A DNA stretch of 41,058 nucleotides from Bacillota bacterium (GCA_026627345.1 JAPNUP010000058.1:1-41058); one strand, 5' to 3'; positions 6,887 to 16,499 are shown, counted from the first letter of the stretch. Translations and numbers: made by a program. The notes: generated from the sequence alone by a model not told the origin.

Positions 6887-8071
6887 CTAATCCGTTCGCA
6901 CGTCTTTGCCCATGGCGATCAACACGATAAGCCCGATGATCGTAATGACGAAAAAGAGGCTGAAGATGGTTGTGAAACTGGTGTGCGAGGCGATCAGAAC
7001 GCCGACTGTATAAGGTGCGAGAATGCCCCCGATTTTGCCGACTCCCATAGAGAATCCGACGCCCGTTCCGCGTGAAATCGAAGGATACTGTTCTGCGGAA
7101 AACAGATACGTCGCGCCCCAGGCTCCGAGGTTTGAAAAATTGAGGATTAACCCGAAGATGAGCAGTGGCGCTAGTGCCGTGGACATGCCAAACAGCAGAG
7201 CCGAAAAGGCGGATACGATCGTAAAGACGATCAGGGTATTCTTGCGGCCCCATTTCTCGACTAAAGTGGCGGCCGTCAAGTACCCGGGTATTTGGGCGAG
7301 TGCCATGATCAGCACATACCCGAAGCTGTGAATCAGCGAGAAGCCTTTGAGCACCATGACACTTGGTAACCAGAGAAACATGCCGTAGTACGCGAAATTG
7401 GCGGTAAAGTAGATCACCCACAAAACGATTGTGCGCCGTCTGAGCTCGCTGGACCAGAGACGAAGGAAATTCTCACGCGTCCCCAAGCGCTTCTGGATAC
7501 TCGTAAAACTCCGACTTTCCGGCAAAGCGCGCCGTAGATAGAGTGCGTACAAGGCAGGTAAAATGGTGATCGCAAACGCCGCACGCCATGTGAGCGCTGG
7601 GATGACCAGATAGCCGATGAGCGCTGCGACGATGCCGCCAACTGCCCAGAAGGTTTCTAGATATACGGTGCGTTTGCCGCGAATCTCAGGCGGTGACGAC
7701 TCGAGCACAAAGGCGGTGGCGACAGGCAGTTCGCCGCCGAGGCCGAGGCCAGTAAAAAAGCGAAGGGCAAGCAGTACACCGATGGAGCCGGCCAGCGCAC
7801 TGAACCCGCTGGCGATCGAAAAGATGATGATCGTGATCATAAAGGTGCGCTTGCGGCCGATACGGTCCGCCAGCATACCGGCGCAAGCAGAGCCGATGGC
7901 CATGCCGGCCAACGTGATACTGCTGAGCAGTCCGGCTTGCTGAGGCGTGATTTTCCAAGCGAGAAAGAGGGCGGCGATGACAAAACTGAGCAGCCCCACA
8001 TCCATCGAATCGAACAGCATACCGATACCGCTGGCAGTCAATAATTTTCTGCCCGATGGCAGGTCTTGCAT
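6887..8071 (-). CDS. niaP: MFS permease, NiaP-like niacin transporter
   Basis: A 394-residue major facilitator with about 12 transmembrane helices. The loop-2 motif GMLADRIGRKRT and GGELPVATAFVLES are well matched to B. subtilis NiaP (YceI), as are SFWAVG-like and YYGMFLWLPSVMVLKGFSLIHSFGYVLIMALAQIPGY further on. Similarity runs the full length. NiaP imports nicotinate or nicotinamide for NAD synthesis; a related aromatic acid is possible. The ATG at 8071 has GAGAGGAG upstream. The 266-bp gap to the divergent gene holds a GACA-N8-TGTC palindrome (8250-8265) and no other clear signal. Confidence 0.82.
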   Translation of the reverse strand: MQDLPSGRKLLTASGIGMLFDSMDVGLLSFVIAALFLAWKITPQQAGLLSSITLAGMAIGSACAGMLADRIGRKRTFMITIIIFSIASGFSALAGSIGVLLALRFFTGLGLGGELPVATAFVLESSPPEIRGKRTVYLETFWAVGGIVAALIGYLVIPALTWRAAFAITILPALYALYLRRALPESRSFTSIQKRLGTRENFLRLWSSELRRRTIVLWVIYFTANFAYYGMFLWLPSVMVLKGFSLIHSFGYVLIMALAQIPGYLTAATLVEKWGRKNTLIVFTIVSAFSALLFGMSTALAPLLIFGLILNFSNLGAWGATYLFSAEQYPSISRGTGVGFSMGVGKIGGILAPYTVGVLIASHTSFTTIFSLFFVITIIGLIVLIAMGKDVRTD

Positions 8072-8337
8072 AATTTCACGCTCCTCTCTTCAGGCTGCAT
8101 GAGGCATGAGTCCAGCCCAGCTTCCTTCTTCCTCAGATATGCGAGTATCCACCCCGTGGTGACAATCGCACACAGCGAAGAGCCGACGGATTCTTACAAG
8201 AACAACAGGCCTACGCCGTTACCACTTCTGTCAGCATGCATAGCGTGTAGACAAGAGGTGTTGTCACCGAATAGGCGATGTGCCTGCACTTGTATGGTCA
8301 CACAAGGTGGCATGGAACCGCCGGGGAGGGAAGTAGC

Positions 8338-9048
8338 GTGTTAAAGGCAGACGAAGTGCGAACGCAACTCGATGAATTGGCGCAAGCGATTGAAGAGGCG
8401 TTTGCCAGCGAGCAGACGGTGTCTGGAACCGCACTGATCGCACGACTGGAGTCGTTGCGAAAAGCGATGGAGACATCGGCTCCTGACGTGATCGGGGCGT
8501 ACTACGGGTACTTGCAGATCAAGGAGCAGTTCATGCAGATGAAACTGCGTAGTGACTGGGCCAAGCGTTATGCGATGCGCTTTTTTGGGTGGGAGCTCAC
8601 GCTGCTCGCGTTGCTGCTAGCGATTGGGGCAGCTGGTGTCGCGATGCTGCAATATGGGGGCGCCGATTGGCTGTGGCTGCACGATACGATCGTCTTGTGC
8701 GCATGGTGGGGGGCAGTCGGCGCGACCGCGGCCGCCTTGCATGCCTTATATATGCACCGGCAAAATGGCACACTCACGATCACTTTGGACGCTTGGTTGT
8801 GGTCCAAGCAACTGCTCGGCGGCGCGCTCGGTCTTCTAGCCGGATTGGCTTTGGACTTAACGACCACTTCGGCGAGTGGCCACCCTGTATCGACCACCGC
8901 GCTGCCAGCCTTGACCGCGTTTTTCGCAGGTTTTAGCGAGCGGCGGTTTCTGAACTTCCTACAAGAAAAAATAGGGCGCATGTTACAACCGAGTCAACCC
9001 GCGAGCGTCAGCCATCAGTCTGCGGACGGAGCCAAACCGACAGAGTGA
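8338..9048 (+). CDS. Membrane protein of unknown function
   Basis: A 236-residue protein. Residues 1-80 are a charged helical, possibly coiled-coil cytoplasmic part. They are followed by about four hydrophobic segments: around WELTLLALLLAIGAAGVAM, IVLCAWWGAVGATAAALHALYM, LLGGALGLLAGLALDL and ALPALTAFFAGFSERR. A short polar tail ends the protein. GTG at 8338 is chosen because GGGAGGG lies 7 bp upstream; the extra residues of the longer frame are not protein-like. I do not recognise the family. It stands divergent from niaP and convergent with the hydrolase gene. Confidence 0.75.
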   Translation: MLKADEVRTQLDELAQAIEEAFASEQTVSGTALIARLESLRKAMETSAPDVIGAYYGYLQIKEQFMQMKLRSDWAKRYAMRFFGWELTLLALLLAIGAAGVAMLQYGGADWLWLHDTIVLCAWWGAVGATAAALHALYMHRQNGTLTITLDAWLWSKQLLGGALGLLAGLALDLTTTSASGHPVSTTALPALTAFFAGFSERRFLNFLQEKIGRMLQPSQPASVSHQSADGAKPTE

Positions 9049-9056
9049 CGGGCAAG

Positions 9057-9860
9057 CTAATGTGCGCACATCCAGTCCAGCATGCTGTCGAGAACCTCGT
9101 CACGCTCCGGTTCGTTTAACAGCTCGTGGTATAGCCCAGGCCATTCGCGGTACGCTTTATCTGCGCTTTCGCAGCGGTCAAACCAGGCCTTAGTGGCAGA
9201 CACCGAGACGATTTTGTCGGCTCCGGCCTGCCACACGCCAACCGGCAGGGACACTGCGGCCGTACGCTCGTTGGCCGCTGCCATGGCTTCGGTGAAAGCG
9301 AAGAAAAAGCGAAGGGTGACTCTCTTCAATACATCAGGATCGTTTGCATAGGCGGCTACGATGGTGGGACTGCGTGTGACGTCCTCGGCGGGAATGCCGG
9401 TTGGCTGCTCGAGCCGCGGCAAGAAGCGCACCAATAGGCGGCCTAGGGTAAGGCGCCAACCGGGAATAGCCAGAGCCGTCCCAAAGGCTGGCGAAGAGAG
9501 CAACAATCCGTGAAGCGGATCATGCTGGTGAATCTTTGGTGCGGCGAGGGCAGCGATGAGCCCGCCCATCGAGTGCCCGAGCAGAAAATGGGGGAGAGTC
9601 GAGCCAAAGTGGGTGCGCGCGCTTTCGTGTAGCGCCTCCACGGCGCTTATATACTGATCGAAGTGTTCGATATGTCCGCGCGTTCCTGGCGATCGGCCGT
9701 GCCCCGGGAGATCGCCGATGACGGCGCTGCAGTGGTGCGCTTGTAACCATTCAAGCACATACTGGTAACGAGCGCTGTGCTCGCCAAGTCCGTGAACGAT
9801 GGTGAGGACCCGTTTGGGGTCAGGCGCTTCGCTATAAACGATATTTGGCGTGAGATCCAT
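9057..9860 (-). CDS. Alpha/beta hydrolase, monoacylglycerol-lipase-like
   Basis: A 267-residue serine hydrolase. It has the oxyanion HGLGEHS motif near residue 23, the nucleophile elbow GHSMGG (S97), acid D215 (QAGADKIVS) and H245 (GLYHELLNE), so the triad is complete. HGLGEHSARY, DLPGHGRS and YHELLNEPERDEV are characteristic of the lysophospholipase/monoglyceride lipase group. No signal peptide is seen, so it should be cytoplasmic. The start at 9860 is supported by AGGAG 8 bp upstream; the longer frame would run into the divergent DUF2515 gene. The true substrate is unknown. Confidence 0.87.
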   Translation of the reverse strand: MDLTPNIVYSEAPDPKRVLTIVHGLGEHSARYQYVLEWLQAHHCSAVIGDLPGHGRSPGTRGHIEHFDQYISAVEALHESARTHFGSTLPHFLLGHSMGGLIAALAAPKIHQHDPLHGLLLSSPAFGTALAIPGWRLTLGRLLVRFLPRLEQPTGIPAEDVTRSPTIVAAYANDPDVLKRVTLRFFFAFTEAMAAANERTAAVSLPVGVWQAGADKIVSVSATKAWFDRCESADKAYREWPGLYHELLNEPERDEVLDSMLDWMCAH

Positions 9861-9969
9861 GAGAGCCACTCCTATCTTTGTCAATATCACTCTCCTCGTA
9901 GTGTAGCAGAATCCTCGCTCAGCTGTTTGGAGAAAAGTGGGCATACTGTCTTCGGAAGGAAGGGGTTCT

Positions 9970-11202
9970 TTGAAGACAAGCCTAGGGCATCGCTTTTTGA
10001 TGCGACTGCGACAGACAGTCTCTGCCATGACGAGTACCTGGATGGCTATTCGCGAGGACGCGAACACACAGTCTCACCCGCACGCATGGCAACAGCAACG
10101 TACAGTATACGAGCGGCGGCTGTTTACCTACTGGCGGCAGCCTCCTGTCAGAGAAGACGAGCTTACGCCATCGCGTCGACGACTTATCGAAGAGATCCGC
10201 GCGCAAACAGCTGCAGCCAACGTCAATAATCTGACACGCACAGATGCTTATTTGCGCATCTATTTGGCGCATCCAGAACTACACTGGGCATTGCTGGCCC
10301 ATCTGGTGTCGCGAAATGGCGGGTGGAATATGACTGATCTGCGCGGGGATGCAGTGCGACCGGTGCTCAGTGCGGCTTCGCAAGAACGGTATTTTGCCTT
10401 TCTCGAGAGGTGTAATTTCCTCATCTTTTATGATGCGTATCCACAGCTGCTCTTGTACGCGTACAGCAAACGGAATCACGAACCTGTGTTTGATCTTCTG
10501 CCGTGCCTAGGGGTATCGTCGTTTATGCGGGCGGCGTGGGAAACTTACTGGGAAGATCATTGCACAGGCCCACTGGTCATCGCGCAGATTATCAACGAGC
10601 AGTCGTTCATCGAACAACGCGTGGTCCAAAATGAAGTGTATGCACCGATTTTTCAGGAACCGAGCTTTGCAGCCCAGTCTCTGTTCCATCTGGTCAGCGT
10701 GTTTTTCCCTGCGCAATCGGTCAGTGGACGTATCGTGGGTCTTTATGGGAATCGAGTACGCGACTTCACATCACTGACGGAGCGCATCGCGGTCGGCAAG
10801 TCCTTGTACGCGCTGTTGTTTCCAAAGGTATCGGCAAAACACAGGGCGAAACGGATTCGCTCGGCCTCTACGAAAAGTCGCGTACGGGGGCCAGTATCCG
10901 CATTGTTGCGCTTCGCGCGCACGGTTTCGCACAGTGGGTCGCGCACAGACTACATGCCTTCACTCTTCTCGCGAGAGAAACATTCGGATCGGTTGTACAG
11001 TCCTGCGTTGCGTGAGGCTTGGCCAGACAGCGTGCAAGCGCCGGTGGAGCCAGGCGACTGGTGTCACAATATGGAACCTATACAGTGGCTAAATCCACCG
11101 GAGCCGCCGCCAAACGCCAGTCTGATGCCTCGTTATCGGGAGCGTATACGCCTCTTAAAAAAAGGCGCGAACGCGATCGGCCCGACGGTCCGCGGGCGTT
11201 GA
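9970..11202 (+). CDS. DUF2515 (YppC-like) protein
   Basis: A ~410-residue protein resembling B. subtilis YppC. It has YLRIYLAHPELHWALLAHLVSRNGGWNMTDLRGD, then SQERYFAFLERCNFLIFYDAYPQLLLYAYSK, the blocks I associate with DUF2515. No catalytic motif is evident and the function of the family is unknown. The C-terminal ~100 residues are basic and Pro-rich, and appear less ordered. TTG at 9970 is favoured because GGAAGGAAGGGG sits 4-5 bp upstream; GTG 9937 or ATG 10000/10027 are alternatives. The gene is divergent from the hydrolase and convergent with leuD. Confidence 0.72.
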   Translation: MKTSLGHRFLMRLRQTVSAMTSTWMAIREDANTQSHPHAWQQQRTVYERRLFTYWRQPPVREDELTPSRRRLIEEIRAQTAAANVNNLTRTDAYLRIYLAHPELHWALLAHLVSRNGGWNMTDLRGDAVRPVLSAASQERYFAFLERCNFLIFYDAYPQLLLYAYSKRNHEPVFDLLPCLGVSSFMRAAWETYWEDHCTGPLVIAQIINEQSFIEQRVVQNEVYAPIFQEPSFAAQSLFHLVSVFFPAQSVSGRIVGLYGNRVRDFTSLTERIAVGKSLYALLFPKVSAKHRAKRIRSASTKSRVRGPVSALLRFARTVSHSGSRTDYMPSLFSREKHSDRLYSPALREAWPDSVQAPVEPGDWCHNMEPIQWLNPPEPPPNASLMPRYRERIRLLKKGANAIGPTVRGR

Positions 11203-11235
11203 TCAGGTCCGCGCCTTCTGGAAGGCGTACGGCAG

Positions 11236-11841
11236 CTATGCGTGAGCTACAGCAAAGGGCGCTGTCTTTTCATATTCATCGATCTGCGCTGCGTGGCGCA
11301 GTGTCAGGCCGATATCGTCCAGTCCTTCTAAAAGACACATCTTGCGGTACGGGTCAACGGCAAAGTGAACAGATTGCCCACTAGCGGTCGTCACGGTCTG
11401 CTCGCGCAAGTCGACGGTGGCTGTGAAACCAGGCTGCGCTTGTGCTTGCGCCAAAAGCGCTTCTACATCCGTTTCTGGCAGGGTGATCGGCAAGACGCCG
11501 TTTTTGAAACAGTTGTTATAGAAAATATCTGCAAAGGAGGAGGCGATGATGACGTGAAAACCATAGTCGAGCAGTGCCCACGGCGCATGTTCGCGCGATG
11601 ATCCGCAACCGAAATTCGGCCCTGCTACCAAAATAGAGGCACTGCTGTATGGCGCTTGATTGAGCACAAAATCCGGGATTGGAGTTCCGTCTGATTGAAA
11701 GCGCCAGTCGTAAAACAAGAAGCTGCCGAATCCGGAGCGCTCGATGCGTTTTAAAAATTGCTTGGGAATGATGGCGTCGGTGTCAATATTCGCGCGCGGA
11801 ATCGGCGCCAGAATGCCAGTGTGCGTGTGAAATGGTTCCAT
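11236..11841 (-). CDS. leuD: 3-isopropylmalate dehydratase, small subunit
   Basis: A 201-residue protein of normal length. It has [25 protein letters not shown] at the N-terminus and the [17 protein letters not shown] block of the swivelling aconitase domain. It pairs with LeuC to isomerise 2-isopropylmalate to 3-isopropylmalate in leucine synthesis. It follows leuC by 53 bp in the same direction, so they form an operon. leuA and leuB are not in the window, unlike the longer ilv-leu clusters of Bacillus. Confidence 0.96.
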   Translation of the reverse strand: MEPFHTHTGILAPIPRANIDTDAIIPKQFLKRIERSGFGSFLFYDWRFQSDGTPIPDFVLNQAPYSSASILVAGPNFGCGSSREHAPWALLDYGFHVIIASSFADIFYNNCFKNGVLPITLPETDVEALLAQAQAQPGFTATVDLREQTVTTASGQSVHFAVDPYRKMCLLEGLDDIGLTLRHAAQIDEYEKTAPFAVAHA

Positions 11842-11894
11842 GTCAGTCAGGCTCCCTTTCTTCAGTGAGTGAACGCTTATGGCACCAGGGGTGC

Positions 11895-13301
11895 TCAGGC
11901 CAACTGGCGTGTATCGACGAAGTGGCCGGCGATGGCGGCCGCCGCCGCCATCGCGGGACTCACCAAGTGCGTGCGTCCATCGCGACCTTGTCTGCCTTCA
12001 AAATTGCGATTGGACGTGGACGCGCACCGTTCGCCAGGGGCGAGCACATCCGGATTCATCGCGAGGCACATGCTACAGCCGGGTTCACGCCACTCAAAGC
12101 CTGCTTGCACAAAGATATCATGCAACCCTTCTCGCTCTGCTTGCTCTTTCACGAGATGAGAACCGGGGACCACCATCGCTTTGACGTGAGACGCGATCGT
12201 TTTGCCTTGTACAACTTTGGCGGCTGCGCGCAAGTCTTCGATGCGCCCGTTGGTGCAAGAACCGATGAATACGCGGTCGATGCGAATCTCCTGCATCGGC
12301 GTACCAGCTGTCAGACCCATATAGGCCAGTGCCAGTTCCGCAGAGCGGCGTGCCACCGGGTCTGCCATTTGTGCCGGATCCGGGACCCGACCGGTGACGT
12401 CGGCGCCCATGCCAGGACTCGTTCCCCAGGTCACTTGTGGTACTAGGGTTTGGGCGTCAAACTCGATGCGCGCGTCAAAAGCAGCATCGGCGTCCGTGCA
12501 AAGCTGCCGCCAGCGCTGCTTGGCAGCTTCAAAGTCGGCGCCTTGCGGGGCATGGCGACGCCCTTGCAGATACGCGAATGTCGTGTCGTCAGGAGCGATC
12601 AGCCCCGCCCGAGCCCCGGCTTCGATCGACATATTGCACACGGTCATGCGCTCTTCCATGGAAAGCGCGACGATAGCGGGACCACGGTACTCGATCACGT
12701 AGCCTGTGCCAAAGGCAGTGCCGTACTTGGCGATCAAACCGAGAATCAGGTCTTTGGCTGTCACACCGGACGGCAACTGTCCGAAGACAAACACTTCCAT
12801 CGTCTTCGGGCGCGTCTGCTGCAGGCACTCAGTGGCTAGCACGTGTTCGACCTCACTTGTGCCAATCCCAAAGGCCAGTGCGCCGAAGGCGCCGTGCGTC
12901 GAGGTGTGGCTGTCCCCGCACACGATGGTTTTCCCAGGCAGGGTGAGTCCCAGCTCTGGTCCGATCACATGAACCACGCCTTGGTCGCGACTGTGAATGT
13001 CTGCGAGTGGGATTCCGAACGCTTCGCAGTTGGCGCGCAAGGTATCGATCTGCTGTTTGCTGATCGGATCAGTGATGGGCAAAGCACGGTCAGTCGTGGG
13101 GACGTTGTGGTCGACCGTAGCGTAGGTGAGATCTGGGCGGCGTACCTTTCTCCCGGATGTGCGCAATCCTTCGAACGCTTGTGGAGATGTCACTTCGTGA
13201 ACGAGATGCAAATCGATATACAAAAGCGTAGGTTCGCCTGCTTGCTCCCGCACCACATGCGCATCCCAAATTTTGTCTATCAGTGTCTGTGGACGTGCCA
13301 T
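11895..13301 (-). CDS. leuC: 3-isopropylmalate dehydratase, large subunit
   Basis: A 468-residue aconitase-family protein. The [4Fe-4S] ligands are visible as Cys in [13 protein letters not shown] and in the GCSMCLAMN pair. [31 protein letters not shown] is the conserved active-site region. ATG 13301 is chosen because GAGGAGG lies about 8 bp upstream and [15 protein letters not shown] is the usual N-terminus; the frame extends 6 codons further without support. It is the first gene of leuCD and divergent from a LysR-type regulator, which probably controls it. Confidence 0.96.
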   Translation of the reverse strand: MARPQTLIDKIWDAHVVREQAGEPTLLYIDLHLVHEVTSPQAFEGLRTSGRKVRRPDLTYATVDHNVPTTDRALPITDPISKQQIDTLRANCEAFGIPLADIHSRDQGVVHVIGPELGLTLPGKTIVCGDSHTSTHGAFGALAFGIGTSEVEHVLATECLQQTRPKTMEVFVFGQLPSGVTAKDLILGLIAKYGTAFGTGYVIEYRGPAIVALSMEERMTVCNMSIEAGARAGLIAPDDTTFAYLQGRRHAPQGADFEAAKQRWRQLCTDADAAFDARIEFDAQTLVPQVTWGTSPGMGADVTGRVPDPAQMADPVARRSAELALAYMGLTAGTPMQEIRIDRVFIGSCTNGRIEDLRAAAKVVQGKTIASHVKAMVVPGSHLVKEQAEREGLHDIFVQAGFEWREPGCSMCLAMNPDVLAPGERCASTSNRNFEGRQGRDGRTHLVSPAMAAAAAIAGHFVDTRQLA

Positions 13302-13363
13302 CAGAATCCTCCTCATCACCTGTATCTAGGAAAGTCTTGTCTGTTATCGTAGCCCATCGCTTT

Positions 13364-13400
13364 CTATAAGTCGATAATCTATAATCTATACAATCGATAG
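13364..13400. promoter_or_regulatory. Probable LysR-regulator operator between leuC and lysR
   Basis: The 116-bp divergent spacer holds an AT-rich interrupted dyad. CTAT-aag-TCGAT (13364-13375) mirrors ATCGATAG (13393-13400), with a direct repeat ATAATCT-ATAATCT between them. The arrangement suits a LysR-type regulator that binds one site to control itself and leuCD. The match is by symmetry and position only. Confidence 0.5.
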
Positions 13401-13435
13401 GTTGAGGCTATGTAAGTGGAAGAGGGATAATCGCT

Positions 13436-14392
13436 ATGGAGTTTCGCTGGATGGAATATGCGACAGAGGTGGCGCGCAGGCGCAGCTTTACGAAGGCAGC
13501 TGCGCAACTGCACGTCGCCCAACCGTCGCTCAGCCAACAGATTGCAAAACTGGAACAGGAACTGGGTGTGACGTTGTTTTATCGCCAGCGTGGGTCGGTG
13601 GAAGCGACGCCGGACGGGGTGCGGTTCGTGGAGCAGGCGGAACAGATCCTGCGCATGCGTGACGACTTACTGCGGGAGATGCGTGAGCGGGCGGAAGGTG
13701 TAGGTCGCGAGTTAGTGCTCGGGGCGCCCGCAATCACAGGGGGGCGGGTATTGCCGCCGCTCTTGCGACTCCTTGAAGAACGTTATCCGCAGATTCGGGT
13801 GCGCTTGGTGGAGGAGACGACCGAACGCTTGGAGCATATGACGGCGCGCGGCGGTACTGATCTCTCCGTGCTTGCCCTGCCACTAGAAGACGATCGACTG
13901 GCTATCCATCCCTTGCTCACGGAGCCGTTGTATCTTGCGGTAGGACGTGAGTGTAAACCGTGGATGTCGCCGCAGTTGGCCGACTTTGTCGCCCATGCCG
14001 CGGCCTCTTCGGATTCAGTGGTTCCGTGTGGAGAAGTGCGTCTCAGTGAATTTGCGCGCGCGCCGTTTATCATGTTAAAGCAAGGATATGGGTTTCGGCG
14101 TACCGTGCTTGGGCTTTGTGCAGAGAGTGGTTTTCAACCTTACCTAGCCTATGAGACCAGCAGTATTGAGACGGCACAGGCCATGGCAGCGCACGGACTC
14201 GGCGTCACGCTCGTACCGGCCATGGTCGCGGGCCAACTATCTCAGGCCGCGCCACTTTATGCGCTGCCGCAAGGCCATCCGACGCGGACACTCGTATTTG
14301 CCTATCGAGCTGATCGCTACTTGAGCCTCGCAGCGCGCGCACTATTGACGATCAGCGATGAATGGTCTCTGGTGGCAAATGGCCTACGCTGA
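13436..14392 (+). CDS. LysR-family transcriptional regulator
   Basis: A 318-residue protein. The winged helix-turn-helix occupies residues 1-60 (SFTKAAAQLHVAQPSLSQQIAKLEQELGVTLF), followed by the linker helix and the two-lobed periplasmic-binding-like effector domain from ~90 (LVLGAPAITGGRVLPPLLRLLEERYPQIRV). ATG 13436 has AGAGGG 9 bp upstream. It is divergent from leuCD, which suggests it senses a branched-chain pathway intermediate (inference). The gene's last 41 bp overlap the convergent small gene at 14352. Confidence 0.92.
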   Translation: MEFRWMEYATEVARRRSFTKAAAQLHVAQPSLSQQIAKLEQELGVTLFYRQRGSVEATPDGVRFVEQAEQILRMRDDLLREMRERAEGVGRELVLGAPAITGGRVLPPLLRLLEERYPQIRVRLVEETTERLEHMTARGGTDLSVLALPLEDDRLAIHPLLTEPLYLAVGRECKPWMSPQLADFVAHAAASSDSVVPCGEVRLSEFARAPFIMLKQGYGFRRTVLGLCAESGFQPYLAYETSSIETAQAMAAHGLGVTLVPAMVAGQLSQAAPLYALPQGHPTRTLVFAYRADRYLSLAARALLTISDEWSLVANGLR

Positions 14393-14834
14393 GAATGTGG
14401 CTGAATTGGAGCTCGCAGCGTTCTTCCTGACTTGTCGCTAGCACGATCGCATCGCGGTTGACCTCTGCGAGAGTGCCTGAGAAGCGACCGGAATGCGTGA
14501 GTACGCATACGGGTTTTGCGAGAAAGTGGTTGCGCAGGTAGCCCGCAATCGTCTCCCACTGAATGGGAATAGATGGGCCGCCAGCTTGTGTTTTGGCCAA
14601 GACACGAGCGCGTTGGATCGTGCGCGTTTGATGCCGTGCGGCAGGCAGCGGTGAGCGGTTCGTCTGATCACCGTCGCTGCTCGTCTTGTGCAGGGCTGTT
14701 TCGCCCTGCGCGGCCTCCTGTAAAGGTCGCCCGCTCTCCGTACCTGCACCTTCAGTCCGTAAACGGCCGTTTCGTTTCTTGTTCGCTACAATCGCTGAAG
14801 TAAACACGGTAGGTCTGTTAAAGAGGTCTGACAT
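14352..14834 (-). CDS. Hypothetical protein with a C-terminal Sm-like domain
   Basis: A 160-residue protein in two parts. Residues 1-85 are polar, Arg/Thr/Gln-rich and low in hydrophobics, apparently disordered. Residues ~88-155 resemble a small beta-barrel: YLRNHFLAKPVCVLTHSGRFSGTLAEVNRDAIVL. That pattern, in which a G-x-L-x-x-V-N-x-D-x-I strand pair follows an N-terminal helix, recalls Sm/LSm-like or spore-coat small-barrel proteins. The ATG at 14834 has GAGGGAG about 11 bp upstream. It convergently overlaps lysR by 41 bp. The function is unknown. Confidence 0.6.
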   Translation of the reverse strand: MSDLFNRPTVFTSAIVANKKRNGRLRTEGAGTESGRPLQEAAQGETALHKTSSDGDQTNRSPLPAARHQTRTIQRARVLAKTQAGGPSIPIQWETIAGYLRNHFLAKPVCVLTHSGRFSGTLAEVNRDAIVLATSQEERCELQFSHILSVGHLPPETIHR

Positions 14835-14876
14835 CTCATATCCGCTCCCTCAAATGTTGGCGCATACCTTTTGTCA

Positions 14877-16451
14877 TTAGCCTATGCATGCGCAAAGCTT
14901 TTGAGAGCTGTTACTCAGAGTCGACGGTGTGCGTTCGGGAAACGCGAATGTATAACGTCGGCGTAGGCCTTTAGGATAGTGGTTTTTGACCACACCTTTG
15001 ACCGCCTTGCCCCAACCTAGCGGATAGCCCGCGACAGAGACGTGAACGATGCCGTCTGGTGTGTCTGGGGCTGTGATCGACTCCCCTTGAAGGTAACCTA
15101 AAATTCGTTCGTCTCCATACGGCAGCGAGAGACTGCAGCGAACGTCGGAGGTCGTCAGTGTCATAGCGAGCGCGTGAGCGAGCGCGATGTGCTGGTGTGG
15201 GCGTGTGAGCAGTGCGACGCCGTTTCGCAGTACGCCGCGCACAGGCACGGGTGCTTGCCCTGTGGCGGTGGCAAAGAGTACTTGGCCACCGCCTTCGCGC
15301 ACGGATCGAGGAGCGCGATTGATTCTTTGCTCGGCAGTCGCCGTCAGCACTGCTTGCGCGTGTTGACGCCAAGCCTGCTCCCAGTCGGGGGGGACGTGCA
15401 TGCGGTTATCTTTGCGTGTATGCGTCTGTCGGTCTCTCTGGTAGCTACTCTTTGTCGTCGGTAAAGCAGACGGGCGGTAGACAAACGTGGCGATAAAGTG
15501 GCCTTCGCCAGTTCCTGAATGCGGGAGAATGCGGCGCGTCCGCGAAAGTGCGGTTGGCGCAAGCTCCTGCTTTTTTGCGCCAGCAACCATGTCAAGCGTC
15601 GTCAAGGCGGCATGCAGCAGAGGCCACTGACGCGCGATGCGCGTCAGCGCCTCGATCGACAATCCGGGTGTGGTGCCCGGCAGCGCGGTGTCGATGAGTT
15701 CGAGGTCAGGATAGTTCGCCAGGAGGCGCAAGCATGTGACCTCATTTTCCAGCGGGTTGATCGTACAGGTGGAGTATACAAGGCGTCCGCCGGGCTTTAG
15801 CGTACGTACGGCAGCGCGCAAAATCTCTAACTGCAGGTCCGCACACTGAGCGAGATACGCTTCGCTCCACTGAAGGATGGCGGCTTCCTCGCGTCGAAAC
15901 AACCCTTCGCCACTGCACGGCGCATCGACGAGAACGCCGTCGAAAAAATGAGGGTAGACTTCGGCAATCTCAGATGGCGGCAGTTGTGTGACAAGCGTTG
16001 TGAAAAGCCCCATGCGTTCCACATTTTGCGCCAGAGCAAGGCAGCGCTCACGATCAATTTCGTTGGCGACGAGCAAACCTTCGCCTTGCATATGCGCGGC
16101 GATCTGTGTCGTTTTGCCGCCTGGGGCGGCGCACAGGTCGAGGATCTGTTCACCCGGTTTTGCGGCCAGTGCTGAGGCGGGGGCCATGGCCGAAGGCTCT
16201 TGCAAATAATACGCGCCCGCCGCATGCAAAGGATCTTTGCCAAAGCCGTCCTGTGGATCGATGTAGTACCCTTCTTTTGCCCACAAAATAGGTCTTGCCA
16301 AGGCGCGCGCAGGCAAGGGTTGGCCACTGCGCAAGGTATTGACGCGCAATCCGCGCAACGCGGGTTCTGCATAATTCGTGAGATAGGCTTGACTGGCTGT
16401 TTGTCCAAAATAGAGTTCATAAAGGCGGACGAACGCCTCGGGTGGATTCAC
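14877..16451 (-). CDS. RsmF/NOP2-family RNA cytosine-5 methyltransferase
   Basis: A 524-residue SAM-dependent m5C methyltransferase. Motif I is LDLCAAPGGKTTQIAA (~104-119). Motif IV is DAPCSGEG with Cys179 and motif VI is STCTINPLENE with the nucleophile Cys229. After ~300 comes an RsmF-type C-terminal extension of two small domains (the last around ALAMTLTTSDVRCSLSLPYGDERILGYLQGE) that probably bind RNA. The family modifies 16S rRNA in bacteria. GTG 16451 is chosen because GAGAGGAG lies 8 bp upstream and VNPPEAFVRLYEL is the natural N-terminus. Confidence 0.9.
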   Translation of the reverse strand: MNPPEAFVRLYELYFGQTASQAYLTNYAEPALRGLRVNTLRSGQPLPARALARPILWAKEGYYIDPQDGFGKDPLHAAGAYYLQEPSAMAPASALAAKPGEQILDLCAAPGGKTTQIAAHMQGEGLLVANEIDRERCLALAQNVERMGLFTTLVTQLPPSEIAEVYPHFFDGVLVDAPCSGEGLFRREEAAILQWSEAYLAQCADLQLEILRAAVRTLKPGGRLVYSTCTINPLENEVTCLRLLANYPDLELIDTALPGTTPGLSIEALTRIARQWPLLHAALTTLDMVAGAKKQELAPTALSRTRRILPHSGTGEGHFIATFVYRPSALPTTKSSYQRDRQTHTRKDNRMHVPPDWEQAWRQHAQAVLTATAEQRINRAPRSVREGGGQVLFATATGQAPVPVRGVLRNGVALLTRPHQHIALAHALAMTLTTSDVRCSLSLPYGDERILGYLQGESITAPDTPDGIVHVSVAGYPLGWGKAVKGVVKNHYPKGLRRRYTFAFPERTPSTLSNSSQKLCACIG

Positions 16452-16499
16452 GTTCGCACTCCTCTCAGGGCCCGCGATAGGGGGCGCAAAACAGCTGTG

